Positions 6,275 to 13,169 of a stretch of 22,711 nt of DNA are shown piece by piece. The number at the start of each line of letters is the position of its first letter. Position 1 is the first letter of the stretch. A model generated the notes under the pieces. It saw only the letters and a list, made by a program, of their open reading frames with translations. It did not search any database and was not told where the DNA came from. Where the stretch lies: contig CAZIZQ010000016.1 in NCBI GenBank assembly GCA_964544105.1, forward strand, positions 1 to 22,711. Reading direction: 5' to 3'. Position numbers and translations under genes: made by a program. The stretch comes from GCA-016432345 sp964544105. GTDB lineage: Bacteria; Patescibacteriota; Microgenomatia; Levybacterales; UBA12049.

Positions 6275-7800
6275 TTTATATTGTTGATTTTGGCTCACAA
6301 ACAACACATCTTATTGGCAGGCGAATTAAAGAACTTGGGTCTGCGGTAAAAATTGTTACCCCAGAGCATCTTCTAGAAGAAATTTTCAAAGAAAAACCAG
6401 CGGGGATTGTATTGTCTGGAGGACCAGCATCTGTCTACGAAGATGGCAGCCCAACAATAGACAAGAAAATTTTTGATCTTGGTATTCCAATTTTTGCCAT
6501 TTGCTACGGATTTCAATTAACAGCACACCTTTTAGGCGGGAAAGTAGCATCAGGCAGAAAAGAATATGGTCCTGCCACACTGCGAATAACGAATAACGAA
6601 TCACGAATCACGAAAGAATTGCCGCAGCAATTCATTGTTTGGATGTCACATGGGGATGATATTGTTGCATTGCCAAGTGGCTTTACGGTTTTTGGTAGTA
6701 CCGAGCATGTGTCATATGCCCTGTGTACAGACGAAAAAAGAAAGATTTATGGATTATTATTTCATCCGGAGGTTGAACATACAGAGTGGGGGCGGCATAT
6801 TTTGGCAAATTTCATCAGAATTTGTGGTAGTGAAGTAAAAGAACACGGCATTGATAAAGATGCAATTATTGCTGATATCAAATCAAAAGTAGGGGGAAGT
6901 TATGTCATTGGTGCAGTTTCGGGCGGTGTTGATTCAGCAGTTGCCGGCGTTTTGGTAGCCCGGGCAATAGGGGACAAATTTATTCCAATTTATGTGGACA
7001 ATGGATTAATGAGGGAGGGGACAACAGAGCATGTGAAAAAAATTTTCACACAGACTGCTAAAATAAGTCCTATAGTTGTTGATGCGGTGGGGGAGACTTT
7101 AGAAGCTCTCCGGGGGATAGTCGATCCAGAAGAAAAAAGAAAAATAATTGGCAATTTATATATTGTAATTTTTGAGCATCAAGCGGAAAAATTGGTAAAG
7201 TCTGGTATGTCCGTCAGGTTTCTCTTACAAGGCACCATTTACTCCGATGTTATAGAATCTCAAGGTACCAAACATGCGGCAAAGATCAAAAGCCACCATA
7301 ATGTTGGGGGTCTCCCCGAGCAAATGAAACTTGAGCTTTTGGAGCCTCTTCGAGAGTTATATAAAGACGAAGTTAAAACTCTGGGAAAAAGCTTGGGGCT
7401 TGAGGATGAATTTGTATGGAAACAGCCGTTCCCAGGGCCTGGGTTTGCTGTCCGGATTCGAGGAGAGGTAACAAAAGAACGGCTAGAAAAAGAAAAGCAG
7501 GCAGATACAATTGTTATGGAAGTATTAGAAGAAGCAGGATTGTTGCAGAATATTTTTATTTCCTTTCCGGTGATGACGGGTGCCGATTCTGTGGCAGTTA
7601 AAGGGGATGGCAAATTTTTTGGTGAGGTTATCGCCTTGCGGGTAGTTGAATCCCAAGATGTGATGACTGCAACTTGGGCTAGACTCCCCTACGATGTGTT
7701 ACAGAAAATATCATCTCGAATTGTTAACGAAGTCCCGGGAATTTCCCGGGTTGTCTACGACATTTCTACCAAGCCCCCAGCTACTATGGAATGGGAATAG
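6271..7800 (+). CDS. guaA: GMP synthase (glutamine-hydrolysing)
   Basis: Converts XMP to GMP using glutamine and ATP. The start chosen is the ATG at 6271 that overlaps the guaB stop (ATGA), giving 509 residues beginning MIYIVDFGSQ, the family's typical N-terminus; an upstream in-frame ATG at 6175 lies inside guaB. The class I amidotransferase domain has GIVLSGGPASVY, the nucleophile Cys78 in FAICYGFQ, and His165/Glu167 in FHPEVEHT. The ATP pyrophosphatase domain has the P-loop SGGVDS (217-222). The C-terminal dimerisation domain ends in KPPATMEWE, as in the family. All key residues are present. A tandem heptamer repeat at 6583-6617 encodes RITNNESRIT in a variable loop before WMSHGD. The end overlaps the convergent anti-sigma gene by 17 bp. 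Confidence 0.97.
   Translation: MIYIVDFGSQTTHLIGRRIKELGSAVKIVTPEHLLEEIFKEKPAGIVLSGGPASVYEDGSPTIDKKIFDLGIPIFAICYGFQLTAHLLGGKVASGRKEYGPATLRITNNESRITKELPQQFIVWMSHGDDIVALPSGFTVFGSTEHVSYALCTDEKRKIYGLLFHPEVEHTEWGRHILANFIRICGSEVKEHGIDKDAIIADIKSKVGGSYVIGAVSGGVDSAVAGVLVARAIGDKFIPIYVDNGLMREGTTEHVKKIFTQTAKISPIVVDAVGETLEALRGIVDPEEKRKIIGNLYIVIFEHQAEKLVKSGMSVRFLLQGTIYSDVIESQGTKHAAKIKSHHNVGGLPEQMKLELLEPLRELYKDEVKTLGKSLGLEDEFVWKQPFPGPGFAVRIRGEVTKERLEKEKQADTIVMEVLEEAGLLQNIFISFPVMTGADSVAVKGDGKFFGEVIALRVVESQDVMTATWARLPYDVLQKISSRIVNEVPGISRVVYDISTKPPATMEWE
6583..6617 (+). repeat. Tandem heptanucleotide repeat inside guaA
   Basis: Five consecutive 7-mers read CGAATAA, CGAATAA, CGAATCA, CGAATCA, CGAAAGA. Seven is not a multiple of three, so successive units are read in different frames, yielding RITNNESRIT. 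Such heptamer arrays are usually intergenic; here the array is within a conserved enzyme, in a loop that varies in the family. Confidence 0.8.
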
Positions 7801-8380
7801 TTTGTAGAACATCTTTTAGCTCTTTTACTTTTTCCTCTACTTTATCCTCTTTGTTATTTTTTTCCTTTAATGTTTCTGTTTTTTTATCTTCTTTTTTTGC
7901 CTCTACTTGAATTATCGATTCAACCGTTTTTTTTATCTCCTGCTTTTCCTCTTTTTTATCTTGGCCATCTTTTTGTGTTGTGTTTTCTCCGCTTTTACTT
8001 GCTACATTTTCTTCTATAGTTGTTGGTGATATTTGTTGTTTTGGTTCTTTTATTATCTTTTTTAGGTCTGATGGTTGCTCTATCAGGGTTGGCCGTGGAG
8101 TAATTGAAGAAACAAAGTGTTCGGAAAATTGTCGCACCGGATAAAGTGAATCACCTGGTTGTGCCTGTGTTGCAGCAGCAAATATAGTGGTTGCACCTAC
8201 AAATAATAAGATGACTACAGGGGTTATCCATCGAAACATTGGTGTTGTCCAGAATGTTTTAGTTTCTGGTTTATCTAGTAATATTTTCAGCTCCTTCCAT
8301 CCTTCTTGACGGAACGATTTTCTCGGGGCAATTTCTCGATATTCTTTTTTTAATTTTCCAAATATATCTGTTATTTTCAT
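7784..8380 (-). CDS. Membrane anti-sigma factor candidate (DUF5667-like)
   Basis: The 198-residue protein begins at an ATG overlapping the sigma-factor stop (ATGA), the usual arrangement for a sigma/anti-sigma pair. Residues 1-51 are cytoplasmic and charged, followed by one membrane segment (about 52-72) ending AAATQA. Just outside comes QPGDSLYPVRQFSEHF, resembling the 'PGd.LYpvKr..E' motif of DUF5667 proteins found beside ECF sigma factors (recall, not searched). The rest (about residue 100 on) is a Lys/Glu-rich low-complexity tail that may be an extended extracytoplasmic stalk. It probably holds the sigma factor inactive until an envelope signal arrives. No zinc-binding ZAS motif is visible. 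The 3' end overlaps guaA in the opposite direction. Confidence 0.7.
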   Translation of the reverse strand: MKITDIFGKLKKEYREIAPRKSFRQEGWKELKILLDKPETKTFWTTPMFRWITPVVILLFVGATTIFAAATQAQPGDSLYPVRQFSEHFVSSITPRPTLIEQPSDLKKIIKEPKQQISPTTIEENVASKSGENTTQKDGQDKKEEKQEIKKTVESIIQVEAKKEDKKTETLKEKNNKEDKVEEKVKELKDVLQTIPIP

Positions 8381-8913
8381 AATGTTTCTTGTAAATATAT
8401 TTTAAGTCCTTTTAAGATTCGGTGCACTTTTACTCTGATTGCACCCTCTTTCATATCTAAGGCTTTAGCAATATCAGCAAATGGCATTTCTTCAAAAAAT
8501 CGAAGGATTATCATATGTTGTTCAAACTGAGGGAGTTTTTGTAAAACATCTCGGACGCGCTCTTTTTTCTGTGCGCGTATCAGCTTTTCTTCTATATCAT
8601 CGGTAAAAGGCGGGTCTGGAATAACAGAAAGCGACAAGGTCGGTTTCTTCCGCCGTACATCAGTTACCAGATTTCTGGCTATGGCAAAAAGGAATGCCTG
8701 GAATGTGCCACGCTTCGTGGGAGAAAATGAATCCAGCGATCTCCATGCACGAAGAAATGTTTCTTGCGTAACATCCTCTGCTTTTGTTCGTTCCCGGAGT
8801 AAAAAATACGCAAATCGGTAAATCTTTTCCATATACATTCCATATAATTTCCCAAATGCGTCTTTATCTCCTGTTTTTGCTTTTCTTACGAGTATGTCCC
8901 AAGCTTCGGTCAT
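8377..8913 (-). CDS. ECF-type RNA polymerase sigma factor
   Basis: The 178-residue protein has sigma region 2 (KLYGMYMEKIYRFAYFLL, then AEDVTQETFLRAWRSLDSF near 46-63) and region 4 with the helix-turn-helix (FADIAKALDMKEGAIRVKV). Regions 1.1 and 3 are absent, as in extracytoplasmic-function sigmas. The start chosen is the ATG at 8913 (MTEAWDIL), a typical N-terminus with TATACT 8 nt upstream; an in-frame GTG at 8940 would add nine unlikely residues. It is co-transcribed with the membrane anti-sigma candidate through a 4-bp overlap. The divergent gene at 9001 has an ECF-like promoter, so it is a likely target and the sigma may act on its own promoter. Confidence 0.95.
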   Translation of the reverse strand: MTEAWDILVRKAKTGDKDAFGKLYGMYMEKIYRFAYFLLRERTKAEDVTQETFLRAWRSLDSFSPTKRGTFQAFLFAIARNLVTDVRRKKPTLSLSVIPDPPFTDDIEEKLIRAQKKERVRDVLQKLPQFEQHMIILRFFEEMPFADIAKALDMKEGAIRVKVHRILKGLKIYLQETL

Positions 8914-8921
8914 ACCCGCAT

Positions 8922-8927
8922 AGTATA
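8922..8927 (-). promoter_or_regulatory. -10 box of the sigma-factor gene
   Basis: TATACT on the minus strand lies 8 nt before the ATG at 8913, predicting a 1-2 nt leader. Slightly upstream GGAGG precedes a three-codon frame ATG-CGG-GTA-TGA whose stop overlaps the sigma ATG. A longer transcript could therefore be translated by coupling; both readings are hypotheses. Confidence 0.4.
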
Positions 8928-8941
8928 CCACCTCCAACACA

Positions 8942-8994
8942 TGTAACGTAATAAAAGCTATTTTGTAACATTTTGCTCCCCGGCTCGTTATATA
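8942..8994 (+). promoter_or_regulatory. ECF-like promoter region between sigma and DUF5666 genes
   Basis: TGTAAC (8964-8969), 16 nt and CGTT (8986-8989) match the general ECF layout (TGaAAC or TGtAAC, 16-17 nt, CGTx). A second TGTAAC lies exactly 22 bp upstream (8942-8947). On the minus strand TGTTAC (8970-8965), 16 nt and CGTT (8948-8945) mirrors the layout towards the sigma gene. A housekeeping-like TATATA (8989-8994) sits 6 nt before the ATG at 9001, so the transcript would be leaderless or nearly so. Confidence 0.45.
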
Positions 8995-9000
8995 TGTGTT

Positions 9001-9534
9001 ATGAAAAAGAAAACAGTTCTTTTTACAATACCCCTTTTAATCGTTGTGTTTTTTTCAAACCCTACGCAGGTAGAAGGATTATCTCTTGTTAAAAACAATC
9101 TCGACGTCAGGCTGGAAGAGAAAGTAGAAGTTGACAATGGTATTGAAGAAAAAAAAGAGATTAAAACAAAAATTCGTCTTAGAGATGATGAGGAGAAACG
9201 AAATACGAACGAAGAATTTTCTATAGATGGTGTGGTGACAGGATTAAATGTTTCGGAAAATAGTTTTGTAATAAGTGGAAGAACTATTGTTATTAATTCT
9301 GCAAAAGTGCCAAAATTTCATCAGCTTGGTATTCTTACTGTTGGGGCGCGGGTAAAAGTAAAAGGTATAATTATTGACAATGTTTTTTATGCCGAAAATA
9401 TAAATGTTATCGGAACCGGTCAAGGTAGATTCCAGATAAAAGAAGAAAATTCATTTATGCTAGATATGCAAGCATTATTCCAACAAATATCCTTATTTTT
9501 TAAACAACGATTGAGCTTTCTTTCCCGAAATTAA
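9001..9534 (+). CDS. Exported DUF5666-like protein
   Basis: The 177-residue protein starts with KKK and a hydrophobic segment (5-19) followed by SNPTQVEG, a signal peptide or N-terminal anchor. A Lys/Glu-rich linker follows. Residues about 75-140 form a single beta-rich domain (FSIDGVVTGLNVSENSFVIS, then TVGARVKVKGIIIDNVFYAE) resembling DUF5666, a small OB-like domain of exported proteins. The C-terminus is amphipathic (MLDMQALFQQISLFFKQR). Function is unknown. Its position opposite an ECF sigma gene and its ECF-like promoter suggest an envelope-stress target. Confidence 0.7.
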   Translation: MKKKTVLFTIPLLIVVFFSNPTQVEGLSLVKNNLDVRLEEKVEVDNGIEEKKEIKTKIRLRDDEEKRNTNEEFSIDGVVTGLNVSENSFVISGRTIVINSAKVPKFHQLGILTVGARVKVKGIIIDNVFYAENINVIGTGQGRFQIKEENSFMLDMQALFQQISLFFKQRLSFLSRN

Positions 9535-9562
9535 TATCTTATTTAAGATCTAATTTTTACTT

Positions 9563-10126
9563 ATGAAAGAAAATATGCAGTCTCTCGTGTTTACCCTTAC
9601 TCTGCGGCAAAGTATTGTGTGTCTTTCGTTGAGGATGGTTTTTTTGCAGTTTATTTTTGCTTTTGCATACTTCCCGATTATATTTTTTCCGCATTTCATG
9701 CCTGTTACTCAAGAAGTAAAACTTTTTGCTTATTCATTCTCAACTGCCGCATTTGTTCCGTTAGTTCTTGTTCAGATATATCTTGTAATACTTATTATCC
9801 TTCGTTGGTTTACGCAATATTACGTTATTCGGCCTGGTGAAATATTATTTAGGTCTGGTATTTTTTCCCGTAAAGAAAAAACATACTTGCTCAAACATAT
9901 AGAGTCTGTTACCTGTAATCAAAATTTTATGGAAAGGATTTTTAATTATGGAACAATTCAATTGTATAACCCAATTTTGAGACTGTATATCCATGTCGAT
10001 AGGATTAATAATCCTAGAAAGTACGTGCAAGTTATAGAAGATGCGGCCAAGGTAGAATCAGCGCAGGCTCAAGATTTGCTAAAAGAATCGCCGGATATAC
10101 TTACGGTTATTGATAGAAATGAGTAA
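9563..10126 (+). CDS. Membrane protein with bacterial PH (bPH2/YdbS-like) domain
   Basis: In this 187-residue protein two hydrophobic segments (about 22-48 and 55-82) precede a soluble domain beginning YYVIRPGEILFRSGIFSRKEKTYL. This is the bPH2/DUF304 signature (Y.vt...i.ir.Gif.r....i.l..I.sV), continuing to an FNYGTIQLYNP strand and an NNPRKYVQVIE helix. Such proteins are common, with no agreed molecular function; some are membrane-associated stress proteins. The N-terminus faces the membrane and the PH domain is probably cytoplasmic. It lies 28 bp after the DUF5666-like gene and 11 bp before the LapA-like gene, so these probably form one transcript. Confidence 0.8.
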   Translation: MKENMQSLVFTLTLRQSIVCLSLRMVFLQFIFAFAYFPIIFFPHFMPVTQEVKLFAYSFSTAAFVPLVLVQIYLVILIILRWFTQYYVIRPGEILFRSGIFSRKEKTYLLKHIESVTCNQNFMERIFNYGTIQLYNPILRLYIHVDRINNPRKYVQVIEDAAKVESAQAQDLLKESPDILTVIDRNE

Positions 10127-10137
10127 AAGATATTGAT

Positions 10138-10482
10138 ATGAAGATTTTAGTACTTACATTGCTGTTTTCTTTTGGATTTGCTTTTTTTGCAACACAAAAT
10201 ACAAAGGAGGTCTCAATACATATTGCTCAATATGTGTTTAGTGGGCCACTCTATATAGTTGTTTTGAGCTCTATTTTTGTAGGTATTGTTTTTGCAGGAA
10301 TTGTTCATTTTTTTACTTCTCTTTTTTCTCTTTTATTGCTACAGAAAAAAGAAAATACCATAAACGAATTAAAAAAAACAGTCGTTGAGCTAATTAAACG
10401 AGTCCACTTGCTTGAATTGAGGATTGAAAAAGAAAAAAACGAAGAAGGGCAATTACAACAATTTGAACAACATGTAGTATGA
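10138..10482 (+). CDS. LapA-like (DUF1049) membrane protein
   Basis: The 114-residue protein has two membrane segments (about 3-18 and 36-68) separated by FATQNTKEVSIHIAQYVFSG, the characteristic NtxpVsl...f.g linker of LapA/DUF1049 proteins. A coiled-coil-like C-terminal helix follows (KKENTINELKKTVVELIKRV). E. coli LapA works with LapB in controlling lipopolysaccharide synthesis; in CPR, without LPS, the role is unknown. The stop overlaps the Nudix start by 4 bp (ATGA), indicating translational coupling. Confidence 0.8.
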   Translation: MKILVLTLLFSFGFAFFATQNTKEVSIHIAQYVFSGPLYIVVLSSIFVGIVFAGIVHFFTSLFSLLLLQKKENTINELKKTVVELIKRVHLLELRIEKEKNEEGQLQQFEQHVV

Positions 10483-11003
10483 ATACTTTACTTTGCAAAT
10501 TATGGCGAATACTGAATCTCTCTAGGGATGTTCAGTTGTTTATTATGCGGTTATTTCAGGATCAATTTTTACTTGGTGTAACAGGCGTTATTTTTAATGA
10601 AAAAAACCAGATTCTTTTGTTTAAGCATACGTACCGGCAAAATCCCTGGAGTTTACCCGGTGGGTTTCTTAGGGCAAAAGAGCATCCAATTGTCGGTCTT
10701 GAGCGTGAAATAGAAGAAGAATCCGGGTTTATTGTGAGCGCTGAAGAACGTTTGCGTATTAATATAGATACCCAAACTGCACGGTTAAACATTTCTTATA
10801 TGGGTAGTTTTATTGGCGGCGAATTTAAACCAAGCAGCGAAGTATCTGATTATGGATTATTTCCTTTAGATCGTATGCCACTTATTTCTAAAGATCAATT
10901 TGCATTAATTTATGAAGCACTAAAACTGCGTCAAACAAAGAATGATCAAAGGGCTATTTTTGAATCCACTCCTCAAGGTTTTTACGGGCCTCTGCATCAG
11001 TAA
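10479..11003 (+). CDS. Nudix hydrolase
   Basis: Hydrolyses a nucleoside diphosphate linked to another moiety. A perfect Nudix box G-x5-E-x7-R-E-U-x-E-E-x-G-U is present at residues 62-84 (G62 in LPGGFLRAKEHP to F84 in REIEEESGF). The box is preceded by TGVIFNEKNQILLFKH, the usual first strands. Substrate cannot be deduced; in a nucleotide-rich neighbourhood a house-cleaning role is possible. It starts at the ATG overlapping the LapA-like stop. The 3' end overlaps the convergent inositol-phosphate synthase gene by 50 bp, so its last 16 codons (QRAIFESTPQGFYGPLHQ) are antisense to that gene. Confidence 0.92.
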   Translation: MNTLLCKLWRILNLSRDVQLFIMRLFQDQFLLGVTGVIFNEKNQILLFKHTYRQNPWSLPGGFLRAKEHPIVGLEREIEEESGFIVSAEERLRINIDTQTARLNISYMGSFIGGEFKPSSEVSDYGLFPLDRMPLISKDQFALIYEALKLRQTKNDQRAIFESTPQGFYGPLHQ

Positions 11004-12033
11004 ATTGTTGCGGAGGGGATTTCATAAAGTAAGCTGATGCGCTCATAATTGGCCCTCCGATTCCTCGGTCAAGAGCTAGTTTGCAACATCTAATGGCATC
11101 TATTACCACTCCAGCAGAATTTGGGCTATCCTCTACCGACAAACGAACTTCTACATTCATCGGTACATCGCCAAAATGGCGGCTTTCAATGCGGATAAAT
11201 GCCACTTTATTATCTTTAAGCCATGGGATATAATCCGAAGGCCCGATATGGACGTTGTCAGGTGTGATATTGAGATCTCGAAGTTTTAATTGCGAGGTGA
11301 CAGATTGTGTTTTGGAGATTTTTTTGGATTTTAAGCGACTTCTCTCAAGCATGTTTCTAAAATCAGTATTTCCTCCCACATTAAGCTGGTAAGTATGGTC
11401 AATTGGCATGCCCCGGTCTAAAAATAAATTAACTAAGGTTCGGTGGGTGATGGTGGCGCCTACTTGAGATTTAATATCATCGCCAATAATTGGAAGATTT
11501 TTTTCTATAAAACGGTTTTGCCAGTAAGGCTCGCGGGCAATAAAAACTGGGACACAGTTAATAAACGCGCAGCCTGCTTCAAGGATTTGCTCAGCATACC
11601 ATTTGGTGGCTTCCTCGCTTCCAACCGGCAGGTAAGATATAACGACGTCTGTTTTGGTATCTTTAAGAATTTTTACAATGTTTGCGGTTTCCCCCGGAGC
11701 CTTAACAATAACTTCTTTTAGGTATTCTCCAATCCCGTCATGAGTCATGCCCCGACTAACCTTAACACCTGTTTTTGGTACCTCTGCAAAAACAACAGTA
11801 TTATTTGGGTCTGCGTAAATGGCTTCTGCAACGTCTTTACCAACTTTTGTTTTATTGATGTCAAATGCAGCCACTACCTCAATGTCAGAAATTTTGTAGC
11901 CACCCAAAACTGTATGCATGAGTCCTACTATTTTTTGATCCTCTTTTGTGTCTTTGTAGTATGTAAGTCCTTGTACTAGCGAAGATGCGCAGTTCCCTAC
12001 TCCAATAATAGCAATCCTGATTTTTTTATCCAT
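10954..12033 (-). CDS. ino1: myo-Inositol-1-phosphate synthase
   Basis: Converts glucose 6-phosphate to 1L-myo-inositol 1-phosphate with bound NAD. The 359-residue protein has the N-terminal Rossmann motif IGVGNCASSLVQG (9-21). Family blocks include ISYLPVGSEEATKWYAE, INCVPVFIA, GDDIKSQVGATITHR and LNVGGNTDFRNM, followed by SGPSDYI-like and VEDSPNSAGV segments. The length matches the compact prokaryotic (archaeal/actinobacterial) type rather than the 500-residue eukaryotic type. It follows purM by 24 bp as last gene of the purine cluster. A TATGAT box at 12043-12048 could give it its own short-leader transcript. The product could feed inositol lipids or an osmolyte; which one is not shown here. 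Confidence 0.95.
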   Translation of the reverse strand: MDKKIRIAIIGVGNCASSLVQGLTYYKDTKEDQKIVGLMHTVLGGYKISDIEVVAAFDINKTKVGKDVAEAIYADPNNTVVFAEVPKTGVKVSRGMTHDGIGEYLKEVIVKAPGETANIVKILKDTKTDVVISYLPVGSEEATKWYAEQILEAGCAFINCVPVFIAREPYWQNRFIEKNLPIIGDDIKSQVGATITHRTLVNLFLDRGMPIDHTYQLNVGGNTDFRNMLERSRLKSKKISKTQSVTSQLKLRDLNITPDNVHIGPSDYIPWLKDNKVAFIRIESRHFGDVPMNVEVRLSVEDSPNSAGVVIDAIRCCKLALDRGIGGPIMSASAYFMKSPPQQFTDAEARKNLEEWIQK

Positions 12034-12057
12034 GGAAGTTTAATCATAACATAAAGA

Positions 12058-13164
12058 TTATCGTAAATCGAGGGTTGAGCTTTTGTAGGTAAAGTTTTTG
12101 GGTTTGATAATGACTTGTCGTTCTCCTTCTGTGATATATCCTCCATTGATACTTTCAAAACCATTTTCTTTGACAATACTTTGTGCTTTTGCAATGTCTG
12201 CCTCGGGTAAAAATATGGCATAGTCTTGTCCCATGTTGTATGTTTGGTACATTTCAAAATCAGAAAGTTCGGCATGTTGTTGGATAAAATTAAATACTTC
12301 TTGGGGACGGAAAATATTTTCAATTGTGTAGGTAAAATTTCCCCGAGCCCGCATAACTTTTCGTACACCATGGCCGGTAATGTTGCTAATATAATGGATG
12401 CCTATTCCACCATTAAGTAAATCCTGGACAAGTTTTGCATAGATATTTGTTTTGGTCAGTAATGTCTCGCCATAGAGTGTTCCATCAGTTAGTTTTGTAC
12501 CATATCCATCTGGTAATTTTTCTGCAATTGCTCGTGTCAAAGAAATGCCGTTGGCATTAACACCATTACTTTTTATAAATAAAATTCTGTCTCCTGATTT
12601 CAATTTTTTGTCGGTCAGAAGATGTTTTTCGTTTTGGATAATGCCAATTGCCGATCCGGCAAACTCGGCGGTATTTGGTATAACAACTTGTTTCATGGTG
12701 GCTGTTTCTCCACCTCCCCAGGTGGCATTAGCGATGTCGCAGGCATTACTCCAACCCTTAATTAAATCAGTCATGCGGTCTTTATCTTGCAGCCAGGCGT
12801 TATCTTCAACTGCCCAATAGGCATGCACCACGAGCGGTTTTGCGCCAACGGTTACCAGGTCGTTAATAATGGTGGCAATAGTGTCGTGACCGATGATATC
12901 GTAATAGGTTTTTGCGGTAATTTTTCTCATTGCATCGGCAATTAAATTTTTAGTTCCTAATCCCTCGATAACAGATGCCATAAGGACATCTCCTTGTTTC
13001 CAAACAAAGGCAGATTCACCTCGGGTGTCAGTAATCTCCTCAAATCCATGCGATTTCAGATTTTTTGCGGTTTGGCTAGCAGCAGTTTGGGCAAGTTTTT
13101 TTATCGGGTCTTTAGTGTCGTAGTTGTCTCCAACCTGGGAATAGGTAATTGAATTATTTTTCAT
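12058..13164 (-). CDS. purM: Phosphoribosylformylglycinamidine cyclo-ligase (AIR synthetase)
   Basis: Closes the imidazole ring: FGAM plus ATP gives AIR. The 368 residues include YSQVGDNYDTKDPIKKLA at the N-terminus, the GLGTK block, HDTIATIINDLVTVGAKPLVV (normally HDTIGID...NDI...GA.PLFF) and NATWGGGETATM (normally GGETAEMPG). It also has the C-terminal ISNITGHGVRKVMRA and YNMGQDYAI blocks. It is a divergent PurM, slightly longer than E. coli PurM (345), with inserted residues WAVEDNAWLQDKDRM in the middle. The -10 box TATATA is placed so that the transcript begins at the ATG; that box overlaps the stop of the upstream HAD gene. Confidence 0.92.
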   Translation of the reverse strand: MKNNSITYSQVGDNYDTKDPIKKLAQTAASQTAKNLKSHGFEEITDTRGESAFVWKQGDVLMASVIEGLGTKNLIADAMRKITAKTYYDIIGHDTIATIINDLVTVGAKPLVVHAYWAVEDNAWLQDKDRMTDLIKGWSNACDIANATWGGGETATMKQVVIPNTAEFAGSAIGIIQNEKHLLTDKKLKSGDRILFIKSNGVNANGISLTRAIAEKLPDGYGTKLTDGTLYGETLLTKTNIYAKLVQDLLNGGIGIHYISNITGHGVRKVMRARGNFTYTIENIFRPQEVFNFIQQHAELSDFEMYQTYNMGQDYAIFLPEADIAKAQSIVKENGFESINGGYITEGERQVIIKPKNFTYKSSTLDLR

Positions 13165-13169
13165 ACAAT

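Noticed and set aside
8914..8940. Upstream GTG start for the sigma factor at 8940
   Set aside because: It would add MLEVVYYAG, atypical for ECF sigmas, and would overlap the TATACT box; the ATG at 8913 gives a standard N-terminus.
9536..9549. Palindrome ATCTTATTTAAGAT after the DUF5666-like gene as a terminator
   Set aside because: The loop would be only two bases, the stem is pure AT apart from two pairs, and the genes on both sides look co-transcribed.
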